DNA of 64,000 nt, from contig CAWJNV010000002.1 of NCBI GenBank assembly GCA_963844325.1, positions 6,324,001 to 6,388,000 on the forward strand, in the 5' to 3' direction. Shown here piece after piece: positions 25,697 to 34,529 of the stretch (positions are counted from its first letter, which is position 1; every line of letters begins with the position of its first letter). This DNA is from CADCTQ01 sp963844325 (GTDB lineage Bacteria > Bacteroidota > Bacteroidia > Cytophagales > 172606-1). A model generated the notes under the pieces. It ran no database searches, was not told the DNA's origin, and saw nothing but the letters and a program-made list of their open reading frames with translations. The position numbers and the translations under genes are program-made.

Positions 25697-25741
25697 TTAT
25701 TTTCCCCCCTCGTTGAAAAACACCCACAGCCCGTCCTTGCC
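25697..25741. repeat. 45-bp direct repeat, left copy
   Basis: The minus strand encodes GKDGLWVFFNEGGK plus stop, the exact C-terminus of the FG-GAP gene at 29613. It matches 29613-29657 at 44 of 45 positions; the one difference is synonymous. Here the fragment is an orphan. It marks the left edge of a possible inserted segment. Confidence 0.92.
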
Positions 25742-25744
25742 AGG

Positions 25745-26209
25745 TCAACGCCGGGCAAAGTTTCGATTTTGTTCTTCGGGCACTGGTTTAAAAGCCGTCA
25801 GGGAGAGGTGGGCTACCAGGCAGCGGAGTTGATTGATTTCTTCTTCGTACTGGTTCAATAGTTTATGCTGGGCAACCAGATGCGCCTCCTTGCATTCCAG
25901 CAGTTGGTTCAGCAAATCCCGCTCCACCCGGAAGGCGTCGTGGCGGGAATGATTGCCGCCGCTTGCCGGTACGGCTACTTGTCCGGCACCATTGACGGGT
26001 ATTTTCTGGGCAGGCTGCCCGTAAAGCAGCCGGTTGACGTCTACTTGCAGCAACCCAGCGAGTTGCAGCAGCACATCCACTCTCAGTTTTGTCTCGTCCG
26101 TTTCAATCTTGCGGTAGCCGCTTTGGGTAATGCCTAGTTGAAATGCTACGTATTCCTGCGAATAACCTCTTGCCAAGCGGGCTTTACGAAGCCTGTTACC
26201 AATTGTCAT
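25745..26209 (-). CDS. XRE-family HTH transcriptional regulator
   Basis: The 154-residue protein starts at ATG (MTIGNRLRKARLARGYSQEYVAFQLG). The helix-turn-helix covers residues 5-58 and includes GITQSGYRKIETDETKL. A C-terminal coiled coil (about 110-140) likely dimerises. The gene starts 4 bp right of the 45-bp repeat and is divergent from the metalloprotease gene, 565 bp away, which it may regulate. Confidence 0.85.
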   Translation of the reverse strand: MTIGNRLRKARLARGYSQEYVAFQLGITQSGYRKIETDETKLRVDVLLQLAGLLQVDVNRLLYGQPAQKIPVNGAGQVAVPASGGNHSRHDAFRVERDLLNQLLECKEAHLVAQHKLLNQYEEEINQLRCLVAHLSLTAFKPVPEEQNRNFARR

Positions 26210-26774
26210 AATAATGAGCAAAAAAGAAGCTGTAAGTTATGACATTCAGTCAACAGCAAGCACCAAAATTAACACCATAAGTGCTAAAGATATTACTCCA
26301 CGAATTGCGGCTCATCCGGATGGTTGCTAGTTTTGACCACCGATTGACAATGCCGGGGCAGGGTGCCCGGGCGGGAAGCAAGACGAGGCACTATGTAAAG
26401 AAAAAATACACCCTGAATCCATCAAGTATCACCTATTCCTTTATACGCTACGCCCCGCACGGTCCGGGGAGCATTGTTCATGGACCGGGCTCTCCGTTGG
26501 GCAGATGCACCAGTAAAGGATATTTTTTGCCGCTTGCAACCGGCAGGCTGCGTTAATGGTCATGCAAATGCAATCCATTTCTTTTTTGAATCACTCGTGC
26601 GTCCGTTTTTTGTAACGCTTGTCAACGTTTTGCGTTGCCCGGCCGCTTGAGCCTTGCCTTGCTTCAACGAAAAGCAAAGGAACATTACGCCCGGCATGGT
26701 GTACCACTGTGCCTGGTTCCGCACAAAAGAATTACGAGCTTTTATTTCAACTCTCAATTAACCTAAAGCCTTTC
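26210..26774. other. Intergenic region upstream of the metalloprotease
   Basis: This 565-bp gap has AT-rich stretches and small hairpins (for example TGCCG...CGGCA near 26527-26545). No consensus promoter, RNA gene or convincing open frame is visible. Confidence 0.45.
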
Positions 26775-29012
26775 ATGAATAATCGTTACAAGACCGCATT
26801 TCTTGCCCTGTTCATTTACATACTGGCAGCCCCTTTGGGCTTTGCCCAGCACAAGGCGAAAGTGCTTGATTCCAACAACCGGGAAATTAAAAATTTAGCC
26901 AAAGAAATTACGGATGAAGGCTGGATTCGCTTCAAAGACCACCTGAATCTGAAACATGACGAGCTATTTCCGAAATACAAGGCGGCGTTCGGTTTGTCGG
27001 CCGACGACCAGTTGCTGATGAAGAAAAACGAAAAAGATGATCTCAACGCCACGCACTACACCTACATTCAGTATTACAAGGGAGTTGAGGTAGAAGGGGG
27101 AGAATACACCTTGCACACCCAGGGGGAAAAATTGACAATGGCGCACGGTAAGCTTGCCGAGGGGTTGAATGGCCCGGGTAAAGCGGCCATCAGTGAGCAG
27201 GCTGCCCTGGCTAAAGCACTCGGGACAGTAGGGGCGAAAAAATACGTCTGGCAAGACCCCCTTGCCGAGCAGCAACTCCGGCGCGACGCCAAAGACAGCA
27301 GCGCTACCGCGTACCCGAAAGGAAAGCTGCTCTACGCAAGGACGACCAGCAGCGGGGATTTCGACAAAAAGCACTTCCGGATGGCTTACCGCTTTGAAAT
27401 TCACGCGCTCGAACCGCAAATTGACCGGGCCGTATACGTAGACGCCCTCACGGGTGAAGTATTTAAGCACTACAGCCTGCACCACGAAGCCGATAATACC
27501 TTCAACAGTCTTTACAACGGGGTCAGAACAATGACTACCAAATACCGCGGGTGGCCTTACACCGACTACGTACTGAATGACAAAAGCAGGGGACTGATCG
27601 AAACCAAGTACTACAGTTCTGGTTCCATGGATTTCTGGGGTACCACCAAGGAAGTAAATAACCAAAGCTCCAATTGGGGCTGGAACAACACCAACGCCAC
27701 TTCGGCCCACTGGGCAGCGGGGGTATCCTACGACTACTTCCGAAATACCTTCGCCCGCTCAGGCATGAATGGTGGCAACAAGGAAATCAGGGTGCACGCC
27801 AATGCACCGGGAAATGCCTCTTACCGGTACAAAGACAACTCTGACAATATTTGGGTTGGCACCCTGAACGGAAACAGCGCCGCTACGCTGGACGTAATCG
27901 GGCACGAGTATACGCACGGGGTAACCCGCTATGCTTCCGGCTTGGTGTACGAGGGCCAGGCGGGTGCGTTGAACGAATCTTTTTCGGATATTTTCGGCGT
28001 CATGGTAGAGCGGTCGGTCACGGGTACGGCCGACTGGCTGATGGGTGAAGATGCACTGGCCATCCGGTCCCTGGAGAACCCTGAATCATTCGGCCATCCC
28101 GCTACCTTCGGTGGGGCGTTCTGGGTAAACACAGACGGCTGTGCACCAACGGATATGAATGACTGGTGCGGGGTCCACACCAATTCGGGCGTGCAGAATC
28201 ACTGGTTTTTCCTGCTCGCCGCGGGAGGCTGGCGGAACGGGGTGAATGTACAAGGCATTGGCATCATTGACGCCGCCCGGATCGCCTACCGGAACCTGGA
28301 TGTGTACATGCAGCAATGGTCTCAGTACGCCGATGCGCGGAACGGAGCAATTGCGGCGGCCAGGGATCTGTTCGGTGAATGCTCCAATCAACACCTGCAA
28401 ACCATCAATGCCTGGGCCGCCGTTGGCATCGGAGCTCCCGCAACCGCTTGCGTTCCACCGGTAAGCATCTATATTTCCGGCCCGTCTTACCTGAACCAAT
28501 ACGAGTCAGGTACCTGGACGGCTTATGCCTCGGGAGGTGACGGGGTGAATTACACCTATAACTGGTTTCTCGATACGGGAAGCGGCTACAACTTCGCCGG
28601 CAGCGGACAGTCTTTCAATTATTACCGGACTCCTTCCAGCACGTATACCCTGCTCGTTGAGGTATCCAGCGGGGGCCGCACCAGCCAGACCTTCTACAAC
28701 GTGTATTGCAACGACTGCTACATGATGGCCAGCACCATGACGGCCAATGTGTATCCCAATCCTGCCACGGGCAGTTCCTTCGAAGTATCCGTCCATCAAC
28801 CCGACCTGCAACAATCACCCATTGGCGGACTTTCCCAAACGGAGGGCGTGGAATATGTACTCTTTAACTCTCAGGGCGATCCCGTTCACCGGGGAAAATC
28901 GGGCCAGCTTCAATTCAGAATACCTACGGCTGCATTACGGCAAGGATTCTATTACCTGCGCATTTACAGCAAGGCAGGGGTAGTGACGAAACACGTCCGG
29001 ATCGACAGGTAA
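26775..29012 (+). CDS. Secreted thermolysin-like (M4) metallopeptidase with T9SS domain
   Basis: The 745-residue protein starts at MNNRYKTAFLALF with a signal peptide ending GFAQ; upstream in-frame codons do not look coding. A FTP/PepSY-type propeptide comes first. The M4 catalytic domain has HEYTH at about 376-380 and the third zinc ligand Glu in GALNESFSDIFG about 20 residues on. A His in the NSGVQNHWFFLLA stretch completes the M4 pattern. A PKD/Ig-like domain (about 570-650) and a T9SS type A domain (NVYPNPATG onward) follow. It is an extracellular protease. Confidence 0.93.
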   Translation: MNNRYKTAFLALFIYILAAPLGFAQHKAKVLDSNNREIKNLAKEITDEGWIRFKDHLNLKHDELFPKYKAAFGLSADDQLLMKKNEKDDLNATHYTYIQYYKGVEVEGGEYTLHTQGEKLTMAHGKLAEGLNGPGKAAISEQAALAKALGTVGAKKYVWQDPLAEQQLRRDAKDSSATAYPKGKLLYARTTSSGDFDKKHFRMAYRFEIHALEPQIDRAVYVDALTGEVFKHYSLHHEADNTFNSLYNGVRTMTTKYRGWPYTDYVLNDKSRGLIETKYYSSGSMDFWGTTKEVNNQSSNWGWNNTNATSAHWAAGVSYDYFRNTFARSGMNGGNKEIRVHANAPGNASYRYKDNSDNIWVGTLNGNSAATLDVIGHEYTHGVTRYASGLVYEGQAGALNESFSDIFGVMVERSVTGTADWLMGEDALAIRSLENPESFGHPATFGGAFWVNTDGCAPTDMNDWCGVHTNSGVQNHWFFLLAAGGWRNGVNVQGIGIIDAARIAYRNLDVYMQQWSQYADARNGAIAAARDLFGECSNQHLQTINAWAAVGIGAPATACVPPVSIYISGPSYLNQYESGTWTAYASGGDGVNYTYNWFLDTGSGYNFAGSGQSFNYYRTPSSTYTLLVEVSSGGRTSQTFYNVYCNDCYMMASTMTANVYPNPATGSSFEVSVHQPDLQQSPIGGLSQTEGVEYVLFNSQGDPVHRGKSGQLQFRIPTAALRQGFYYLRIYSKAGVVTKHVRIDR

Positions 29013-29046
29013 AATAAGTATATTTGATAATAACCAATTTTAAACT

Positions 29047-29523
29047 ATGAAAATGTACCTGTATGCACTGGCTTTAATGGGTTTATTAAGCCAATGCGCC
29101 GAAAAAAATCCCACGCCAACTCAGTTAAACGGGAAAATTAACCAGGAATTCACTTTAAAACCTTACCAGAGCATTGTCCTGGCCGCCGCGGCTGATGGTG
29201 CAGTTGTTGATACGGCAAGGGCACTCAAAGTACGCGTTATTACGGCCACTGACAGCTTGTGTCCTAAAGGATTTCAGTGCGCAACGGCCGGCTCCGCCAA
29301 GGTGACGCTGCAAGTATCCAGAGGACAGTCCGCCAGCGACACTTTGTATCTGTGCCTCGGTGATTGCGACTATTACCTGGCAAATTCCCCGTTTAAGGGC
29401 GACACTGCTCACTTTGAACTGGCAGGAGACGCCTACGTTGCCCGCTTCAAGTCGGTGCAATCCAGTGGAAAAGACTGGGATAAGACAGTGCAACAGGTAA
29501 CAATGCTCATAGAAGGCAGGTAA
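29047..29523 (+). CDS. Small lipoprotein, unknown function
   Basis: The 158-residue protein has a lipobox LLSQC (Cys17). The mature part shows Cys pairs (SLCPKGFQCATAG and YLCLGDCDYYL) and looks beta-rich; the VRVITATDSLCPKGFQC segment resembles proteins with a conserved 'CPxGxQC' block. It lies 34 bp after the protease, so it may be co-transcribed and might be an inhibitor or partner. TATATTTG at 29019-29026 fits a -7 box but has no -33 partner. Confidence 0.65.
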   Translation: MKMYLYALALMGLLSQCAEKNPTPTQLNGKINQEFTLKPYQSIVLAAAADGAVVDTARALKVRVITATDSLCPKGFQCATAGSAKVTLQVSRGQSASDTLYLCLGDCDYYLANSPFKGDTAHFELAGDAYVARFKSVQSSGKDWDKTVQQVTMLIEGR

Positions 29524-29560
29524 AAGCGCCTCCGGCAAAGGGCCGGGCTGCCTTAGTACT

Positions 29561-29618
29561 ACCTCCGGCAGGGATCCGCGTACAGTCTGTGACGCACTCC
29601 TGCCGGAGGTTTTTATTT
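29561..29618 (+). terminator. Terminator after the lipoprotein gene
   Basis: ACCTCCGGCAGG (29561-29572) pairs perfectly with CCTGCCGGAGGT (29599-29610), followed by TTTTATTT. It ends the plus-strand protease-lipoprotein transcript and lies just before the right 45-bp repeat. Confidence 0.85.
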
Positions 29619-29657
29619 CCCCCCCTCGTTGAAAAACACCCACAGCCCGTCCTTGCC
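29613..29657. repeat. 45-bp direct repeat, right copy
   Basis: This copy is the native 3' end of the FG-GAP gene, including its stop codon. With the copy at 25697-25741 it encloses 3.9 kb holding three genes, in the manner of an integration at a gene 3' end that preserves the reading frame. Confidence 0.9.
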
Positions 29658-30773
29658 GGCCACCACGATGTCGGGGCGGCCCGTACCGCGCAGGTCGGCG
29701 GTGTCGAAGTAGATGCCCGTGCCCTTGCCCTGCCCGAGCGGCCCGTAGCTGATGGTCGTTTTGACGAAGCTTTTCCCGTTCCAGCCGTAGTAGTAGAGGC
29801 CGGCGGGGTCGTGGGCGCCGGGGTCGTTGTCGTTGTGGGCCCGGTACCGCTTGCCGGTGAGCAGTTCGGCCTTGCCGTCGCCGTCCAGGTCTACCCAGGC
29901 CATCGTGTGAAACTGCGACCCCGTGGAGTCGATCCGTTGGCGGGTCCAGGTGCGTTTTCCTCCTTTTTCGGTCCGTTGGCGGTACCAGTCGAGGCCGTAG
30001 TCGTGGCCCTGGCCGGCAACCAGGTCGCGGGTGCCGTCGCCGTCCACGTCAACCACCAGCACCGGCACGCTGGCGGTTTTCAGGTCAAATTCGGCGTGCG
30101 GCGTCCATTTGTCGGCAAAGGGTTTGGGCGGGGCTTCGAGCCAGCCGTTGCTGAGGATGAAGTCGCCGCGGCCGTCGCCGTTCACGTCGCCGAAGCCCAG
30201 GCCGTGGCCCTGCGTGGGCGCCAGCACGTACTCTTTGAACTGCCCGGTGGGCTTGCCGCTCCCGTCGCGCAGGAGCTGGTACACCCGGAGCGGCTTGCCG
30301 GGGTTGTTGGGCACGATTTCGGGGTGGCCGTCGCCGTCCACGTCCCAGGCCCGGATGGTTTCCACGTTGCCGCACGTACCAATCACCGCTTCGGGCCATT
30401 CGTCGTCGTTGCCCGGGTTGCGGCGCCAGCGGACGGTATTGCCCCACCAGCCGCCGGTCACGAAGTCGGTGCGGCCGTCGCCGTCCACGTCCATGGGAAT
30501 GGTCGAAAAGTCGTCGTAGTACTCGCCGTAGCGTTTGGGCTGGCCGATGAAGTGCCGTTTCACGAAGCCGGGCCCCTCGTACCAGTACGCCCCCGAGACA
30601 ATGTCGGGCTGCTTGTCGTTGTTGACGTCGAACACGGCCGCGGCTTCGAAGCTCTCGGCGGCGATCATCTGCCCGCGGAACTTGAGGGGCTGCGCCGGGA
30701 GGGTAAGCGGGGCGAGGAGAAAAAGGACGAGGAGGGTTGCAAACCACAGTGAACAGGCGGCAGTACGGTGCAT
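29613..30773 (-). CDS. FG-GAP/VCBS repeat exported protein
   Basis: The 386-residue protein has a signal peptide (LLAPLTLPAQ). At least five FG-GAP/VCBS-like repeats follow with Ca-binding DxDxDG patterns: FDVNNDKQPDIV, MDVDGDGRTDFV, WDVDGDGHPEIV, GDVNGDGRGDFI, VDVDGDGTRDLV and VDLDGDGKAELL. They fold as a beta-propeller. In carbohydrate loci such proteins are often glycan- or polymer-binding or ulvan/rhamnogalacturonan-related. It is the distal gene of the minus-strand carbohydrate cluster. Confidence 0.88.
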   Translation of the reverse strand: MHRTAACSLWFATLLVLFLLAPLTLPAQPLKFRGQMIAAESFEAAAVFDVNNDKQPDIVSGAYWYEGPGFVKRHFIGQPKRYGEYYDDFSTIPMDVDGDGRTDFVTGGWWGNTVRWRRNPGNDDEWPEAVIGTCGNVETIRAWDVDGDGHPEIVPNNPGKPLRVYQLLRDGSGKPTGQFKEYVLAPTQGHGLGFGDVNGDGRGDFILSNGWLEAPPKPFADKWTPHAEFDLKTASVPVLVVDVDGDGTRDLVAGQGHDYGLDWYRQRTEKGGKRTWTRQRIDSTGSQFHTMAWVDLDGDGKAELLTGKRYRAHNDNDPGAHDPAGLYYYGWNGKSFVKTTISYGPLGQGKGTGIYFDTADLRGTGRPDIVVAGKDGLWVFFNEGGK

Positions 30774-30836
30774 AAGGTTAGATGACCAGCGGGTTTGTCA
30801 ATGATAAACAAAAGAAGTAAAAGTAGTTGCAGGTAC

Positions 30837-31151
30837 TTATTCAAATCCGTCTTCGGGTTCTCCCACGGCAAACCCTAATGCTTGCGAAGCAATTTCCTTA
30901 AACTGCTCAATCCATTCATTCCACTCCTGCACCTCCATTCTGCCGAAGATTTGTAAACCGCTCGGTTCTATCGAGGTTGAAAGCCACTTTTCACCCTCCT
31001 CAGTACCAAACCAATACGAGAATCCCCGCTTGTCAAATCCTTGCCACCCCGGCATGGCTTGGTACACGGTTCTCACGCTGTCCCATACAGACTCCGGTAA
31101 GTAATACCAGATGTTCAGGTTTTTGTACCCTTTATCACCCCAATCCCGCAT
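30837..31151 (-). CDS. Small hypothetical protein
   Basis: The chosen ATG (MRDWGDKGYKNLNIWYYLPE) overlaps the end of the upstream TIM-barrel gene by 17 bp. The 104-residue product is Trp/Tyr-rich (WQGFDKRGFSYWFG, EWNEWIEQF) and acidic, with no signal peptide. Base composition is less GC-rich than its neighbours. I recognise no family. The overlap and protein-like composition support a real gene. Confidence 0.6.
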   Translation of the reverse strand: MRDWGDKGYKNLNIWYYLPESVWDSVRTVYQAMPGWQGFDKRGFSYWFGTEEGEKWLSTSIEPSGLQIFGRMEVQEWNEWIEQFKEIASQALGFAVGEPEDGFE

Positions 31152-32127
31152 CCGTGAGCCAGGTGCGCAGCGTACGCAGGTCCCGGCGCATGGCGGCAAG
31201 TACCCCTTCGGGCGGGATGGTCAGGGTTTTGGCGCCCTTGTCAGCGCCGCCCAGCGGGTACTCCAGGTGCAGCGAAAGCGGGCCGGGCAGCCCGTAGGTT
31301 TTTACCAACCCCAGGTACTTCGGGAAATCCACCGTGCCGGTGCCCAGCGGCACGTTCTCCAGGGTGGATTTGCCGTCTTTACCGGTCCAGCGGAAGTCCT
31401 TCACGTCGAGGGTGCGGATGTACGGGCGCAGCAGTTGCAGGCCGAGCGGCCAGGCGTTGGCGCTTTCCACGACCGCGTGGCGGATGTCGTACTGGCAGCC
31501 GATCCACTGCGGGTCCAGGTCCTTGAGCACCAGCCACAGGTCCCACAGCGGAGCCCCCAGGTGCGTGCCGGCGTGGTTCTGGTATTCGCCCCGGATGCCG
31601 TACTTCTTGCCCAACGCCGCCAGCCCGGCCAGCTTCCGGCGGAAGGCGTCGAGGCTGGCGGGCACGTCGAGGCCGGGGTCGTAGTCGAGCCAGCCGGTGC
31701 GGTAGCTGCGGATGCCCAACCCGGCGGCCGTCTTGAGGATCGTTTCCGCGTGCGGCTGCGCGGCGTCGCTCAGGGCCGTAGTGAGCATGTACACCTCCAG
31801 GCCCGCCTTGCGCACGGCCTCCACGGCTTTGGGCAGGTCGGTGGTCACCCGTTCGGGCAGCACGTGGCCGTCGGGCCGGACCGTCAGGTCTACCCCGTCG
31901 AAGCCCAGTCCGGCGGCCGTGGCGGCCAGTTGCGGGTAGTCGAGCCAGTGCAGGTGCTTGGAGAACACGCACACCTTCAGCGGTGACGGCGGCCCGTGCG
32001 ACACCCGGTCCGGTGTGCCGGATTCAATCTTTGGCAGCGGTGCAGTACCGGCCGCCGCCAAACCCGACGTGAGCCCGGCCGTGGCCGCCACCGACTCGCG
32101 CAGAAATTTTCTCCTCGATTTTTTCAT
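31135..32127 (-). CDS. Sugar phosphate isomerase/epimerase-like TIM barrel with Tat-type leader
   Basis: The 330-residue protein starts MKKSRRKFLRESVAATAG, a twin-arginine-type signal. An AP-endonuclease-2/xylose-isomerase-like barrel follows; visible metal-site candidates are in GEYQNHAGTHLG, CQYDIRHAVVE and LHLEYPLGG. Such exported proteins in Bacteroidota sit in sugar-catabolic loci, but the reaction is unknown. It lies downstream of the MFS gene across a long word-repeat hairpin. Confidence 0.82.
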   Translation of the reverse strand: MKKSRRKFLRESVAATAGLTSGLAAAGTAPLPKIESGTPDRVSHGPPSPLKVCVFSKHLHWLDYPQLAATAAGLGFDGVDLTVRPDGHVLPERVTTDLPKAVEAVRKAGLEVYMLTTALSDAAQPHAETILKTAAGLGIRSYRTGWLDYDPGLDVPASLDAFRRKLAGLAALGKKYGIRGEYQNHAGTHLGAPLWDLWLVLKDLDPQWIGCQYDIRHAVVESANAWPLGLQLLRPYIRTLDVKDFRWTGKDGKSTLENVPLGTGTVDFPKYLGLVKTYGLPGPLSLHLEYPLGGADKGAKTLTIPPEGVLAAMRRDLRTLRTWLTDAGLG

Positions 32128-32130
32128 GGG

Positions 32131-32312
32131 CTGAATGGCTGATGGTTAAATGGTTGTATGGCTGGATGGTTAAATGGCTATATGGCTGGATGGCTATATG
32201 GCTGTATGGTTGATTGATGGGAAGTGGTGCGGGCGTAAGCAAAACCATATAGCCATTCAACAATCAACCATCCAGCCATACAACCATTCAACAATCAGCC
32301 ATACAGCCATCC
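32131..32312. repeat. Word-repeat hairpin, TATGGCTGGATGGTT family, copy 2
   Basis: Long arms repeat GGCTGGATGGTTAAATGG, TATGGCTG and their complements. The loop carries the 30-bp block at 32219-32248, identical to 16387-16416, while the arms differ from copy 1 in length and order of words. It fills the whole gap between the MFS and TIM-barrel genes. Confidence 0.9.
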
Positions 32313-32316
32313 CCAG

Positions 32317-33561
32317 CTACCCCTTCTCCACGTAATCCAGATCCTTCCGGAACGTTTCCTCCAGGTACCGCAGGGCAATCAAGGCAACCAGGAGGGTGAG
32401 CCCGCCCACGGCCAGGGCCCCGTAGATGACGCCCAGGTGGGTTTTGGCCCATAAGAACAAGGCCGTGAGCGGAATGACGGCGCCCCGCACGAAGTTGGGT
32501 ACGGTGGTAGCCACGGTAGCCCGCAGGTTGGTGCCGAACAGTTCCGCGCCGATGGTCACAAACAGCGTCCAGTACCCGTTGGCGAAGCCCAGGCATACGC
32601 ACACGGCGTAGAACACGTTCACGTCGCGGACCGGGGCCAGCAGGTACACCCCAATGAACACCGTAGAAAGCAGGATGAACAGGAGGATGATCTTTTTGCG
32701 GCTGCGGGCCCACTGGCTGAGGAAGCCGCTGGCAATGTCGCCGGCCACCTGCCCGGCAAACGCCAGCATTACCGCCTTGCCCGCCTGCACCGGTTCGCTC
32801 AGCCCCAGCGCCTTGCCGAACTCGGGCGAAAACGTGATCAGGATGCCCACCACGAACCAGATGGGCAGCCCCACCAGGATGCACTGGCAGTACTTGGCGA
32901 GCCGGGCCCGGCTGCCGAAGATCATCAGGAAGTTGCCGCGCTGCACGCCCTGTTCCTTTACGTGCTTGAAAATGCCCGACTCGAACACCCGTACCCGCAT
33001 CAGCAGCAGGAGCAGGCCCAGCCCCCCGCCGATGAAGTACGACACCCGCCACTCGAACAGGTCGGCGACGAAGTAGGCCAGGATGGCCCCCATCACGCCC
33101 ATCGTTGCCACCAGCGTGGTGCCGTACCCCCGGATTTCCTTGGGCAGCACCTCGGCCACCAGCGTAATGCCGGCCCCCAGTTCCCCGGCCAGGCCGATGC
33201 CCGCCACGAACCGCAGCAGGGCGTACTGCCCCAGCGTGGTTACGAAGCCGTTGGCAATGTTGGCCAGCGAATAGATGAGAATGGAGCCGAACAGCACCGA
33301 GAGCCGTCCCTTCTTGTCGCCGAGCACGCCCCAGAAGAGGCCCCCCAGCAGCAGGCCCGCCATCTGCATGTCGAGCAGGAAAATGCCGTCCCGCAGCAGT
33401 TCGTCGCCCGAGAGGCCCAGCGACTGGAGGCTGGGCACCCGCACGATGCTGAACAGGAACAGGTCGTACATGTCTACCAGGTACCCCAGGGCGGCCACCA
33501 GCACGGGCACCGTCAGGAGTTTAGCGGATATGGTAGATTGGGTGGTTGAGGGAGTGGTCAT
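32317..33561 (-). CDS. MFS transporter
   Basis: The 414-residue protein shows twelve hydrophobic segments. The family loop motif between helices 2 and 3 is GVLGDKKGRLSVLFG, and RFVAGIGLAGELGAG marks helix 4. It resembles sugar/aromatic-acid proton symporters. The neighbours suggest import of a sugar acid or related monosaccharide released by the locus. Confidence 0.88.
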   Translation of the reverse strand: MTTPSTTQSTISAKLLTVPVLVAALGYLVDMYDLFLFSIVRVPSLQSLGLSGDELLRDGIFLLDMQMAGLLLGGLFWGVLGDKKGRLSVLFGSILIYSLANIANGFVTTLGQYALLRFVAGIGLAGELGAGITLVAEVLPKEIRGYGTTLVATMGVMGAILAYFVADLFEWRVSYFIGGGLGLLLLLMRVRVFESGIFKHVKEQGVQRGNFLMIFGSRARLAKYCQCILVGLPIWFVVGILITFSPEFGKALGLSEPVQAGKAVMLAFAGQVAGDIASGFLSQWARSRKKIILLFILLSTVFIGVYLLAPVRDVNVFYAVCVCLGFANGYWTLFVTIGAELFGTNLRATVATTVPNFVRGAVIPLTALFLWAKTHLGVIYGALAVGGLTLLVALIALRYLEETFRKDLDYVEKG

Positions 33562-33565
33562 AGTG

Positions 33566-33705
33566 AATGGTACACTGATGGGTTATGATGATTATGATTT
33601 CTTATGATAAAATCCAAATGCAACCGGGTATATAACTGACTTACAGGGTTTATCTATTACCAATCGTAATAAATCATAATCATCATAACAGATCAGTGTA
33701 CCATT
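33566..33705. repeat. Word-repeat hairpin, TTATGATGATTATGATT family
   Basis: Outer 13-bp arms AATGGTACACTGA / TCAGTGTACCATT pair perfectly. Inside them GGTTATGATGATTATGATT pairs with AATCATAATCATCATAAC. The loop is about 70 bp. It lies between the SDR and MFS genes, both minus-strand. Confidence 0.85.
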
Positions 33706-33708
33706 GTT

Positions 33709-34479
33709 TTATAATCTCGGCAGCGTAAGCCCGCCGTCCACCATAATGATCTGGCCGGTGGAATACGGGAAGTCGCCGCGGGCCAGGGCGGCAACGGCCT
33801 TGCCCACGTCGTCGGGGTAGCCCCAGCGTTGCTGCACCGTCAGGCCGCCGTCGATGAGCCGGTCGTACTTTTCGGTGACGCCGGCCGTCATGTCGGTTTT
33901 GATGATGCCGGGCCGCACCTCGTACACGGGAATGTTGTACGCCCCGAGCCGGGCCGCAAACAGTTGGGTCGCCATGCTCACGCCGGCCTTGGCAATGCAG
34001 TACTCCCCGCGGTTCACCGAGGCCACCGTGGCCGATACCGACGAGATGTTGATGATGCAGCCCGTAAAGTCACTCCGCTTGCGGCCCTGGTCGATCATCC
34101 AGTTGGCGACCTTCTGGGTGAGGAAATACGGCCCCTGGAGGTTGGTGGAAAGCACGTATTCGAAACTTTCCTCGGTGGCTTCCAGGATGTCGCGCCGCTC
34201 CCTGGGGGCCACGCCGGCGTTGTTGACCAGCACGTGCAGCCGCCCGAAGTGGCTGGTGATGGCCGCCAGCATGTTGATGCGGTCTTCCCGCGAGGCAATG
34301 TCGCCGCGACAGTAGAGCACGTCGGCCCCCAGTGCCCTCAGTTGCCCGATGGGCTCAGTGACCGCCTCGGCCGGGCGTACGCCGTTGATGGCGAGGTCGA
34401 AGCCGTGGCGGGCCAGGTGTTCGGCGATGCCCAGGCCGATGCCCCGGCTGCCGCCGGTAATTAAAGCTACTTTTTTCAT
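33709..34479 (-). CDS. SDR family oxidoreductase
   Basis: The 256-residue protein is a classical short-chain dehydrogenase: cofactor motif TGGSRGIG at 8-15, NNAGVA near 86, a catalytic Ser in INISSVS, and Tyr/Lys in GEYCIAKAG. The C-terminal GQIIMVDGGLTLP is typical. It is annotated in relatives as 3-oxoacyl-ACP reductase; here the context (oxidoreductase, isomerase, GH88-like hydrolase) suggests a sugar or uronate derivative as substrate. Confidence 0.9.
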   Translation of the reverse strand: MKKVALITGGSRGIGLGIAEHLARHGFDLAINGVRPAEAVTEPIGQLRALGADVLYCRGDIASREDRINMLAAITSHFGRLHVLVNNAGVAPRERRDILEATEESFEYVLSTNLQGPYFLTQKVANWMIDQGRKRSDFTGCIINISSVSATVASVNRGEYCIAKAGVSMATQLFAARLGAYNIPVYEVRPGIIKTDMTAGVTEKYDRLIDGGLTVQQRWGYPDDVGKAVAALARGDFPYSTGQIIMVDGGLTLPRL

Positions 34480-34529
34480 GGTTGTTCCATCTGCTTATTA
34501 CTCATTGCCCACTGATTACTGATTACTGT

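Noticed and set aside
26281..26556. 91-codon frame in the gap before the metalloprotease
   Set aside because: No start signal, no domain, and composition like non-coding DNA.
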